Shown here piece after piece: positions 25,295 through 33,010 of a DNA stretch of 39,264 nt; the first letter of the stretch is position 1, and the number at the start of each line of letters is the position of its first letter. Both the position numbers and the translations under genes were made by a program. The notes under the pieces were generated by a model. It saw nothing but the letters and a program-made list of their open reading frames with translations, ran no database searches and was not told the DNA's origin. Origin of the DNA: Sulfuricurvum sp. (GTDB lineage Bacteria > Campylobacterota > Campylobacteria > Campylobacterales > Sulfurimonadaceae); contig NZ_JAQUHV010000014.1 in the NCBI RefSeq assembly GCF_028681615.1, positions 25,021 through 64,284 on the forward strand, given 5' to 3'.

Positions 25295-26343
25295 GTTGGA
25301 TAGCTGCCCTCCTCGTCCTCTCCGTTCTGATTTTTTTTCACGAATTGGGACACTATACTGCGGCACGATTGTTCGGTGTTTACGTTGAAGTCTTCAGCAT
25401 CGGTTTCGGAAAAAAACTGGCCTCATTCCGCTGGCTGAATACCGACTGGCAAATCTCGGCAATCCCTTTGGGGGGCTACGTCAAGATGAAGGGGCAGGAT
25501 GATCTTGACCCGGGTGCTATCAGCTATGACGACGATAGTTATAACAGCAAGAAACCGTGGCAACGAATCATCATCCTCCTTGCCGGTCCGTTAGCCAACT
25601 TCGTTCTTGCATGGATCTTTTTTTATGCCATTGCACTCGGAGGGCCTCAAAGCCTTTCCCCTGTGATCGGAAACGTCCTCAAAGATTCTCCCGCATATAC
25701 GGCAGGTCTTCAAAAAGGGGATGTTGTCCTTTCGATTAATAATGAAAAAATCCGCGAATGGAATGATCTTTCCGATAAGATCAAAAGTTCTGTCGGAACA
25801 TTGACCCTCACCATTAAACGAAACAATTCGCTCCAAGACATCTATGTCACCCCGAAGATAACCGAATCGCAAAATATGTTCAAAGAAAAAATCTATAAGC
25901 CGATGGTAGGGATTGCCCCATCCGGTGCTACTCAAAGACTCGACCTCAATCCGATTGACGCACTCTCATATGCATCAAAAGAGACATACACCTCTTCTTT
26001 GCTCATTTTCCAAAGTGTTCAAAAACTGATTACAGGGGTTGTACCGGCGAAAGAAGTAGGCGGTGTCGTCAGTATCGTCAAAATTACTGCCGATGCAACG
26101 GCATACGGCTGGATGAGTCTCCTCTTTTTCTCGGCACTGATCTCTGTCAACTTAGGGGTGCTTAATCTCCTCCCTATCCCGGCGCTCGATGGAGGACATA
26201 TCATGTTTAATCTTTATGAGATCATCCGTCGCAAAGCTCCGAGTGAAGCGGTAATGACTCAGCTCACGATCGGAGGATGGATAGTATTGCTCGGCCTTAT
26301 GAGTCTTGGCCTTTATAACGATATTACGAGGTTGATGCAATGA
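25291..26343 (+). CDS. rseP: RIP zinc metalloprotease RseP
   Basis: The 350-residue site-2 protease family protein has the zinc site HELGH (17-21) in the first membrane helix, a PDZ domain (about 115-190, VLKDSPAYTAGLQKGDVVLSIN), and the C-terminal NLLPIPALDGGH motif with the third metal ligand. It cleaves transmembrane proteins such as anti-sigma factors or signal-peptide remnants within the membrane. A single PDZ domain is seen, unlike the two in E. coli RseP, which suits the shorter length. It overlaps its neighbours on both sides. Confidence 0.93.
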   Translation: MSWIAALLVLSVLIFFHELGHYTAARLFGVYVEVFSIGFGKKLASFRWLNTDWQISAIPLGGYVKMKGQDDLDPGAISYDDDSYNSKKPWQRIIILLAGPLANFVLAWIFFYAIALGGPQSLSPVIGNVLKDSPAYTAGLQKGDVVLSINNEKIREWNDLSDKIKSSVGTLTLTIKRNNSLQDIYVTPKITESQNMFKEKIYKPMVGIAPSGATQRLDLNPIDALSYASKETYTSSLLIFQSVQKLITGVVPAKEVGGVVSIVKITADATAYGWMSLLFFSALISVNLGVLNLLPIPALDGGHIMFNLYEIIRRKAPSEAVMTQLTIGGWIVLLGLMSLGLYNDITRLMQ

Positions 26344-27017
26344 CGACACTGGAACAAAAACTTCACTTTGACACAATTATTGAGCGGGTTGAAAAAGCCC
26401 GTTTACGGGTAAACGATCATCACATTGTCAAAATTGTCGCTGCGAGCAAATACGTTGATGCAGAAGCGATCAAATCGCTTTACGAAATCGGTCAACGGGC
26501 TTTTGGAGAAAATAAAGTTCAGGATCTGATGAGCAAAAGTGAAGCGTTGGATGCCTTACCCATCGAATGGCATTTTATCGGTACACTTCAAAAAAATAAA
26601 ATCAATCATCTCTTGAGTGTGCGGCCTCATCTGCTTCATTCCATTGACTCTATAGAACTTGCCCATGCACTCAATGAGCGTCTTGAACGAGACAATATGA
26701 CATTGCGCGCTTTGGTTCAGGTCAACTCAGCCTATGAAGAGTCGAAAAGCGGCTTCCTTCCGGAAGTATTTCACGAAAATTACACCCGCATCCTTGAAGA
26801 GTGCCCGCGGCTACATCTGCAAGGAATCATGTCCATCGGGGCACATGTCGATGATCCGAAAATCGTTGCCAAAAGTTTTGAAATAACACGACAAATTTTT
26901 GATTCACTTCCGGGTGCAACTATCTGTTCCATGGGAATGAGCAGCGATTTTGAGCTGGCAATCGAATGCGGTTCCAATATGGTTCGCTTAGGGTCCGTTC
27001 TCTTCCCAAAAGCATAA
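26340..27017 (+). CDS. yggS: YggS/PROSC pyridoxal 5'-phosphate homeostasis protein
   Basis: The 225-residue protein has the PLP lysine in IVAASKYVD (K37), FGENKVQDLMSK, WHFIGTLQKNKI and MSSDFELAIECGSNMVRLGSVLF, all hallmarks of the YggS alanine-racemase-like fold. These proteins bind PLP and balance vitamin B6 and amino acid pools without a known catalytic reaction. It is the last gene of the plus-strand run and overlaps rseP by four bases. Confidence 0.94.
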   Translation: MTTLEQKLHFDTIIERVEKARLRVNDHHIVKIVAASKYVDAEAIKSLYEIGQRAFGENKVQDLMSKSEALDALPIEWHFIGTLQKNKINHLLSVRPHLLHSIDSIELAHALNERLERDNMTLRALVQVNSAYEESKSGFLPEVFHENYTRILEECPRLHLQGIMSIGAHVDDPKIVAKSFEITRQIFDSLPGATICSMGMSSDFELAIECGSNMVRLGSVLFPKA

Positions 27018-27066
27018 AAAATACGCTTTTTTTCGATCTTTTATCATCATAAAAAACTCACAGCTA

Positions 27067-27075
27067 TGCTATAAT
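27067..27075 (+). promoter_or_regulatory. Extended -10 promoter of the GGDEF/EAL gene
   Basis: TGCTATAAT is a perfect extended -10 box 28 bases before the GTG start at 27104. No clear -35 is visible. It indicates that the signalling gene is transcribed apart from yggS. Confidence 0.6.
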
Positions 27076-27103
27076 CTCCCATCATAAGGGGCAAAGGGTA
27101 TAG

Positions 27104-29314
27104 GTGAAAAAGATCAAACAACGAGCGATACTCTATGCCATGGGGCTGATTGTATTACTCGTAGTGATTTTTATTTCAACTATAATCCAAGACAAAAAAA
27201 AGGTACTCGATGAGAAAACTTCCGCTCATCGATCACTGCTTCAAAACGCATTTGATTTATCCCTCCTCGATACCGAAAAAGGACTCAGTGATTTAGCCTG
27301 TAAAATCTCTTCCAACCGTGACATCGTCGATGCTTTCGCAGCACGTGACCGAGAAGCCCTCTACCGTCTTACACTCCCCTATTTCCAAGAAGCGAAAAGA
27401 CGGGGAGAAATCGATATGAGCGGGTTTGTCGGAGCAGACGGCGCCCATTTTTTACGGATGCAAGATCCCCAAAAATACGGAGACAATATTCTTAAAAAAC
27501 GGCCTCTTTTGGCCTATGCCCTTAAAACCAAAAAACCGATTACCTCCTTGGACGTCACCATCTATGACGTTGCGTTGGTCACTATCATCCCTATCTTCAA
27601 AAACGACACCTTCATAGGGATTATCCAAACGGTAGCTAAAATCGATCGAGTCCAAAAACGACTTGATGTCCATTCCGGGATCAAAAGTGCTATCGCGTTC
27701 AATACCCAAAAACTTAAAATGGTATTGCCGGATGATCAAAAAATCAGCTACAGCGGATTTTCACTCGTCTCATCCAATGACCCTCTATTTGAGCATCTTC
27801 CTTCAACATTTAGTTTCCATCAAAGCAATCGATACGAAATCAATAATTTGGATTATGTCATCGCGTCACGTTCTCTAAGCAATTATCAAAATGAGACGAT
27901 CGCAATGATGATTTGCGCGTTCGATATTACCAATGACGTTAAAGAGTACAATGCAGAGATACGCAATCTTCTGATCATAAGTCTTATTTTACTCACGGTT
28001 GTAGCCATCGTACTTCATTTCGGGTTTAGAATTTTAATTCGCCGCATCGACCGTGATGCCAAAATCACCCGGGAACTGAATCACAAGTTGGAGCATCAGC
28101 TCCATACCGATCATCTTACGTCTCTTCCTAACCGTAATGCCCTAATCCGAGACATCCACTCTACCCGTTTTTACGCGCTTATTTTATTAAATATCGATAA
28201 TTTTAAAGAGATCAATGACTTTTACGGCCATGCAATCGGAGATGAAACCCTCTTGGCATTGAGCCGATCGATCCATGAAGCCATTCAAAAATACCCGATG
28301 AAACTCTATAAAATGCCGTCGGATGAATACGCCATTGTTATTACAGAACCTATGAGTTCTCTGCAGCTCGAAGTCTCACGTACCGATATTGTTCACTATC
28401 TGCAATCCAAATATTATGATGTACACGGTGCCAGCATCTATGTCGCTTTAACGATGGGAATGGATATCTCAATGCGCAGCCGCAATACGAACAGTCTTTT
28501 GGCTAATGCCGATATGGCTCTGAAAGCGGCTAAAAAAAGGCACCTCAGCTATATGCTCTATGATGAAACGATGCAAATCAAACAAGAGTATCAAAATAAT
28601 ATTTTCTGGAGTAAAAAAGTTAAAGAAGCGATCGAAGAAAAACGTTTTTGTCTCTATTATCAGCCAATCATCGATCCTAAAAACGGAGATATTGTCGAGT
28701 ATGAAGCGCTTATTCGTATGATTGACAGCAACGGTTCGACGATCCCGCCGAGCTATTTCCTCCCTGCTGCAAAACAATCGCGCCTTTATCCGTTAATTTC
28801 CCAATTCGTCGTAACTGAAGTGTTCAAAATGTTGGAGAGTACTTCCCATCATTACTCCATCAACCTCTCCGTAGATGATATTTTCGACAAACCTACAAAA
28901 GAATTTATAATCCATAAACTCCGTACCTCTGCACATGCAAAACGGTTGATTTTTGAACTCTTGGAGAGTGAAGGGATAGAAAATTACCAAGAGGTCTCAA
29001 CGTTTATCGCAGAAGTAAAACAATACGGCTGTCGGATTGCAATCGATGATTTCGGTACGGGCTATTCGAACTTTGCCCACATCTTGCAGCTGGATGTCGA
29101 TATTCTAAAAATCGACGGTTCTTTGATCCGTAACATCGATAACGATCCGAATGCGCAAACCGTCCTTATCGCAATCACAGAGTTCTCTAAACGTTTGGGA
29201 CTTAAAACGGTCGCAGAATTCGTCCATTCCGAAGCCGTCTACAACAAATGCAACGAACTCGGAATCGACTATTTGCAAGGGTATTATATCAGCGAACCAA
29301 AACCGTTAGGATGA
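27104..29314 (+). CDS. dCache sensor - degenerate GGDEF - EAL c-di-GMP phosphodiesterase
   Basis: The 736-residue protein starts with GTG after AAAGGG. It has a membrane segment (about 8-28), a periplasmic Cache domain of the dCache_3 kind (about 35-280; HFLRMQDPQKYGDNI), a second membrane helix (about 288-312), then GGDEF and EAL domains. The GGDEF active site reads MPSDEY (404-409), lacking both glycines, so cyclase activity is unlikely. The EAL site is intact: E534 in EALIRM, N587 in INLS, DDFGTGYS (648-655), K669, E705 in VAEF, and QGYY. It should hydrolyse c-di-GMP in response to a periplasmic ligand. Its end overlaps the end of convergent flgS by nine bases. The ligand is unknown. Confidence 0.9.
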   Translation: MKKIKQRAILYAMGLIVLLVVIFISTIIQDKKKVLDEKTSAHRSLLQNAFDLSLLDTEKGLSDLACKISSNRDIVDAFAARDREALYRLTLPYFQEAKRRGEIDMSGFVGADGAHFLRMQDPQKYGDNILKKRPLLAYALKTKKPITSLDVTIYDVALVTIIPIFKNDTFIGIIQTVAKIDRVQKRLDVHSGIKSAIAFNTQKLKMVLPDDQKISYSGFSLVSSNDPLFEHLPSTFSFHQSNRYEINNLDYVIASRSLSNYQNETIAMMICAFDITNDVKEYNAEIRNLLIISLILLTVVAIVLHFGFRILIRRIDRDAKITRELNHKLEHQLHTDHLTSLPNRNALIRDIHSTRFYALILLNIDNFKEINDFYGHAIGDETLLALSRSIHEAIQKYPMKLYKMPSDEYAIVITEPMSSLQLEVSRTDIVHYLQSKYYDVHGASIYVALTMGMDISMRSRNTNSLLANADMALKAAKKRHLSYMLYDETMQIKQEYQNNIFWSKKVKEAIEEKRFCLYYQPIIDPKNGDIVEYEALIRMIDSNGSTIPPSYFLPAAKQSRLYPLISQFVVTEVFKMLESTSHHYSINLSVDDIFDKPTKEFIIHKLRTSAHAKRLIFELLESEGIENYQEVSTFIAEVKQYGCRIAIDDFGTGYSNFAHILQLDVDILKIDGSLIRNIDNDPNAQTVLIAITEFSKRLGLKTVAEFVHSEAVYNKCNELGIDYLQGYYISEPKPLG

Positions 29315-30292
29315 GAGGGTAATACGAAATCCTTTTCGGGTTCCCTCGCATAACGTTATCTCGCCTCCGTGCGATTCGGCAATGTTCTTAGCCAATACCA
29401 GCCCCAAGCCGTTCCCGCGTTCTTTGGTACTTTTAAATGCCTCAAACAGCCACTTTTTATTCTCGATCTCAATACCGGAATCATAAATTTCGAAAGTATG
29501 CACAGGTCCCTCTTGATGATGGACAATTTCGATCGTACCCTCATCTTCTTCATCCAGCTCAATCGCATCGATCGCATTAAAGACAAAATTGGAAAAGAGC
29601 ATACTCAGCAGATCCAAATCCCCTATGAGATCAAAATCTTCCTCAGGGAAGATAAACTCAATTGGTTTGGCATAGCTGTAATAGCCGATAGCACTTTGCA
29701 GTGCTTCACGGATTTGCCACCATTTGAGAGCGTTTTTTTGCGCACTGACCCCTTTTGAAAACATCAGAGTCGCTTTGATAATCCGCTCAATACGATACAG
29801 CGATTTTTGAATCTCTTCCACGATAGGACGATTTTCAGGCAGTACCCTCTTGATCAGCGTGGATGCAAGCAGCGCGATAGAGCCTATCGGGTTACGGATT
29901 TCGTGGGAGAGATGAGCCGCCATTTGCCCCATTGTGGCGAGATTTTCTTTCCGTTTTTGTTCCGTGATATCCGTTGCGCTCAAAAGATGCTTTTCATTGT
30001 GGTGTGCTGATTTGATCAGGAAGGAGCGTTCTTTGAAGTTTACTTCGTAGTCCTCTTCTCCGTAGCGAAGTGTCTCAAATAAAGAGTCAAGCTCTTTTGC
30101 CTGTGAATTTTGCAGAAAGATCGAACCGTCTGGTTCAACGATCCAAATCGCATTGGGAAGAAATTCGATCACCTGCTCAATCGTCGATTGCAGAAACTCA
30201 TATGATTGGCGCAATGCCACGTATTCTTCTTCGACCTTGTACGTTTGATCGATAAGGGCTTTTAGCTCACTGGGAGAAATCGTATCACTCAT
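29306..30292 (-). CDS. flgS: FlgS-like cytosolic sensor histidine kinase (NtrB type)
   Basis: The 328-residue protein has no membrane segment. It has an N-terminal coiled/PAS-like region (PNAIWIVEPDGSIFLQNSQAKE), H-box SHEIRNPIGSIALLAS (H130), N-box NFVFNAIDA (N239), DSG (271-273) and GNGLGL (293-298). The H-box region and overall plan match FlgS of Campylobacter and Helicobacter, which phosphorylates FlgR to switch on sigma-54 flagellar genes. FlgR is not in the window. The ATG overlaps the aminopeptidase stop codon by one base, so both share a transcript. A different NtrB-type kinase remains possible. Confidence 0.77.
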   Translation of the reverse strand: MSDTISPSELKALIDQTYKVEEEYVALRQSYEFLQSTIEQVIEFLPNAIWIVEPDGSIFLQNSQAKELDSLFETLRYGEEDYEVNFKERSFLIKSAHHNEKHLLSATDITEQKRKENLATMGQMAAHLSHEIRNPIGSIALLASTLIKRVLPENRPIVEEIQKSLYRIERIIKATLMFSKGVSAQKNALKWWQIREALQSAIGYYSYAKPIEFIFPEEDFDLIGDLDLLSMLFSNFVFNAIDAIELDEEDEGTIEIVHHQEGPVHTFEIYDSGIEIENKKWLFEAFKSTKERGNGLGLVLAKNIAESHGGEITLCEGTRKGFRITLSS

Positions 30293-31530
30293 CAGAAGTC
30301 GCCCAGATGCATTAAAATGCGATAGAGCCCGTACGCGTCATTGACACCGGAAAGCTCACGAATCGAGTGCATAGCAAGTGTAGGAACCCCCACATCAATC
30401 GTTTCCACCCCGAGACGTGTCGACGTTATCGGCCCGATCGTCGAACCGCATCCCAAATCGCTGCGCGTCACAAACGTCTGCGTCGGTACGTGCAGTGAAT
30501 GCGCACATTGCACAAAGCGCCCCATCGTACGTGAACTGGTCGCATAACGCTGATTTGAATTGATTTTGATCGCAACACCCTGATTGAGTATCGGAGCATG
30601 TTCGCTATCATGTTTGGACGGAAAATTCGGATGCTGTGCATGGGCGTTGTCACATGACACCATCACTGAACGGCGCATAAGGGTAGTAAATGACTCTCCC
30701 GCGATTCGGCGCAAAGTCTCTTCCAAAAAAGTCCCTCCTGCACCGACATGCGAATCGCTTCCCACCTCTTCGTGATCCATGCAGGCAACAATCATCGGAT
30801 ACGACGTCTCCATCAACGCACTCATCCCAACATAACAACTCAGTAGATTGTCCAAACGCGCAGAGGTGATAAACTCTTCGTTCACTCCGACAAAAGAGCC
30901 TTTTTGGGAATCGTAAAAACTGAGCTCATGGGCCAACAAAGTCAACCCAGTGGTGTCTTCTCGAATTTGAGTGAGGATGAATTGCTCGAAATCGATTTCT
31001 CCGGTCGCAATGATCGGAACGATATCGGTTTGTGCGTTGACCGTACGTGACGTATTCGCATCACGATCGAGGTGAATCGCCAGTGAAGGGATAACAGCGA
31101 TAGGAGAAGCGATGTTGATAAGCGCTTCACGTCGTACATCCCCCTCCAGATACACCACACGCCCCGCCAATGAGAGATCCCGGTCAAACCACGGATTGAG
31201 CAATACTCCGCCGTAAGGCTCAACGCCGAGCCGTTTAACACCTGCTACACTCGTCAGAGGATTCGGTTTGAGACGCAGATGAGGCGAGTCGGTATGCGCA
31301 CCGACAATGGTGTACCCTTTTTCGGCACACGGAGGATAGGTGAATGCGATAATCGAAGAATCGTTGCGAGTAACGTAATAATCCTTATCCTCTTCGAGGT
31401 TCCAAACCTGATCTTCTTCGAGTCGGATAAAGCCATGACACTCCAACATCTTTGCCAGCCATGCTACCGCATGAAACGGAGTCGGGGAAGCATCGATAAA
31501 TTGGATCAGTTCTTCGTTAAATTCGCGCAT
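30292..31530 (-). CDS. M18-family aminopeptidase
   Basis: The 412-residue protein has the M18 metal-site motifs: VGAHTDSPHLRLKP, SARLDNLLSCY, ACMDHEEVGSDS, and late DLGCGSTIGPITSTRLG. M18 enzymes are zinc aminopeptidases that remove N-terminal acidic or neutral residues. I chose the ATG at 31530, which has AAGGA six bases upstream; an in-frame ATG at 31572 would add 14 atypical residues and overlap the end of the YoeB gene. It lies 20 bases after that gene and leads into flgS. Confidence 0.92.
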   Translation of the reverse strand: MREFNEELIQFIDASPTPFHAVAWLAKMLECHGFIRLEEDQVWNLEEDKDYYVTRNDSSIIAFTYPPCAEKGYTIVGAHTDSPHLRLKPNPLTSVAGVKRLGVEPYGGVLLNPWFDRDLSLAGRVVYLEGDVRREALINIASPIAVIPSLAIHLDRDANTSRTVNAQTDIVPIIATGEIDFEQFILTQIREDTTGLTLLAHELSFYDSQKGSFVGVNEEFITSARLDNLLSCYVGMSALMETSYPMIVACMDHEEVGSDSHVGAGGTFLEETLRRIAGESFTTLMRRSVMVSCDNAHAQHPNFPSKHDSEHAPILNQGVAIKINSNQRYATSSRTMGRFVQCAHSLHVPTQTFVTRSDLGCGSTIGPITSTRLGVETIDVGVPTLAMHSIRELSGVNDAYGLYRILMHLGDF

Positions 31531-31550
31531 TATAATTCCTTGATAAGTGA

Positions 31551-31820
31551 TTATTCTCCATAATGGCTCCACATCCGCAAAATTCTCACCGTCTTCGTCT
31601 CTTCGATCACCTGATACACCAAACGGTGCTTGATATTGATACGACGAGAATAGGCTCCGCTGAGATTTCCGACGAGCTTTTCATAACTCGGAGGCGTTTG
31701 GAACGGATTGCATTTGATTATCTCGATCAGCTCTTTTGCCTTATCGGCTAATCCTGCCGCAGAGAGGTTTTTTGCATCTTTTTGAGCCTCTTTGCTGTAG
31801 AGGATTTTGTACTCTACCAT
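31551..31820 (-). CDS. yoeB: YoeB/Txe-family toxin (ribosome-dependent mRNA interferase)
   Basis: The 89-residue protein aligns by eye with E. coli YoeB: the core NLSGAYSRRINIKHRLVYQV and C-terminal SHYGE. The catalytic set is present: Glu47, Arg66, His86 and Tyr87, counterparts of E46, R65, H83 and Y84. It is a RelE-fold endoribonuclease that cuts mRNA in the ribosome and is held inactive by its antitoxin. The start codon overlaps the antitoxin stop (7 bases shared), typical of such pairs. Confidence 0.92.
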   Translation of the reverse strand: MVEYKILYSKEAQKDAKNLSAAGLADKAKELIEIIKCNPFQTPPSYEKLVGNLSGAYSRRINIKHRLVYQVIEETKTVRILRMWSHYGE

Positions 31821-32059
31821 TCGACCGTTTCGCTAAATTCGCTGTCGGGGGCATTCATGGCTTCGGTAATGGATTGTGCCATGTTTGGGATAGAGGTGAG
31901 ATATAACGTCTCTTCTATCGCTTTCCAGTCCTCTTGAGAGACCATAACGGCGTTATGGCGTTTACCTGTGATAATGATCGGTTCGTGGCTCTGTGCCGTC
32001 TCGTCGATGAGATTATAGATGTCAGATCGAGCTTGAGAGGCAGTTATAACTTTTGTCAT
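31814..32059 (-). CDS. yefM: YefM/Phd-family antitoxin
   Basis: The 81-residue protein has the Phd/YefM N-terminal DNA-binding part (TASQARSDIYNLIDETAQSHEPIIITGKRHNAVMVSQEDW) and a C-terminal tail with the acidic and aromatic residues that wrap the toxin (EFSETVEW). It neutralises YoeB and represses its own promoter. AAGGAG lies before the ATG. A strong promoter and paired GTAC sites are directly upstream. Confidence 0.93.
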   Translation of the reverse strand: MTKVITASQARSDIYNLIDETAQSHEPIIITGKRHNAVMVSQEDWKAIEETLYLTSIPNMAQSITEAMNAPDSEFSETVEW

Positions 32060-32078
32060 AGGTGCTCCTTATAAACAA

Positions 32079-32107
32079 ATCGTACCGAAAAGCGTACGTT
32101 TTGTCAA
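32079..32107 (-). promoter_or_regulatory. Sigma-70 promoter of the yefM-yoeB operon
   Basis: On the minus strand TTGACA (32102-32107) and TACGAT (32079-32084) are separated by exactly 17 bases, 20 bases before the yefM ATG. This is the most canonical promoter in the window. The spacer and -10 contain the candidate autoregulatory operator. Confidence 0.8.
32081..32098. promoter_or_regulatory. Candidate YefM-YoeB operator (two GTAC cores, 12 bp apart)
   Basis: CGTACCGAAAAGCGTACG carries two GTAC palindromic cores whose centres are 12 bp apart, overlapping the -10 and spacer. From memory, the E. coli yefM operator has two TGTACA-type palindromes at the same centre-to-centre distance. Autorepression by the toxin-antitoxin complex is inferred. 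Confidence 0.6.
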
Positions 32108-32116
32108 ACCCATATT

Positions 32117-32995
32117 TTATGAAATAATACTTACATTACTATGATGAGTTGGAACATAGTATCGTTTTTGTAAATTTTTTCTTATATCATCCCATTCTAA
32201 TAAAATTGGTATCGTTTCAACATTTTTATTGTTTTCCAATTGGATGATCGATAAGGAAACTGTATTTACATTATATTGTTTTTGATAACGAGTATGCATT
32301 AATTCTAAATTGTTTCTGGCATTATCAATAGTAGATGACACCAAGTCTCTTATTTTAGAATGTATTACACCAATTGAATCAATATAGTTTCGTATATATT
32401 CTTTAAGATCAATTTCATTAGTCATTTCATCTAAAACACTTGCTTTAAATTTTGCATCTAATAAATCTTTTTGGGCATAAATATCTATATACATTTCCCT
32501 TTTAGATTTATCTTCTTTCCACCGACCAGCTAATGATAATCGATGTACAGCCATACCTGAATGCTGAAGATAATTTCTAAATGCTTCCATAAATCTATAA
32601 TGAATTTTTTCATCATATTCTTGATATTTATAAGATTTAACTAATTCTTTGATTTTTTTATCATTGAATATCTCACTTACATGTGTCTCTAAACTATCTA
32701 TATACAATCTTGTAGAAGTTAAAATATTTATTATTTTTGTATTTAATTCTGATTTAAACTCATAAAACTCTTGATAATACCCACCTCTATTAATTTCATT
32801 CAAGAGAGAAATATTTAAAACACTTTTCTCAAAATCCGAATAATTATTAATGATGATATGATATTTTTCTTCAATTGAAAACATTTCAGAAAGTTTGATT
32901 TTTGATTCTTTACATTCTAAATACTCAATTTCTGACAAAACTATTTCCTCAGAACAATCAAAAGCATTTGTTCTAAGAACATATTGTGTATTCAT
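32117..32995 (-). CDS. AT-rich orphan protein with HEPN-like R-x4-H motif
   Basis: I do not recognise this 292-residue protein. It appears soluble and mostly helical, rich in Lys, Glu, Ile and Asn, with no signal peptide or membrane segment. RNYLQH at 140-145 in FMEAFRNYLQHSG fits the R-N-x3-H pattern of HEPN ribonucleases, and the predicted helices around it suit that fold; the assignment is tentative. AGGA precedes the ATG, 15 bases after the dnaE stop codon. Base composition is far below its neighbours (14 of 60 G+C in 32161-32220, against 34 of 60 in 33121-33180), suggesting recent acquisition. It lies between dnaE and the toxin-antitoxin pair. Possible roles include defence or stress response, unproven. 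Confidence 0.8.
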   Translation of the reverse strand: MNTQYVLRTNAFDCSEEIVLSEIEYLECKESKIKLSEMFSIEEKYHIIINNYSDFEKSVLNISLLNEINRGGYYQEFYEFKSELNTKIINILTSTRLYIDSLETHVSEIFNDKKIKELVKSYKYQEYDEKIHYRFMEAFRNYLQHSGMAVHRLSLAGRWKEDKSKREMYIDIYAQKDLLDAKFKASVLDEMTNEIDLKEYIRNYIDSIGVIHSKIRDLVSSTIDNARNNLELMHTRYQKQYNVNTVSLSIIQLENNKNVETIPILLEWDDIRKNLQKRYYVPTHHSNVSIIS

Positions 32996-33010
32996 TAAAA
33001 TTCCTAATAC

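Noticed and set aside
27018-27050. Terminator after yggS
   Set aside because: Only A-run/T-run pairing around a short loop is present, with no GC stem.
27104-29314. LapD-like c-di-GMP receptor controlling the adhesin
   Set aside because: LapD has degenerate GGDEF and EAL domains and a different periplasmic module; here the EAL residues are intact and the sensor is Cache-type, so an enzyme is more likely.
31531-31572. Longer start of the M18 aminopeptidase
   Set aside because: It adds 14 atypical residues, overlaps the yoeB end and lacks a ribosome site; ATG 31530 has AAGGA at the right distance.
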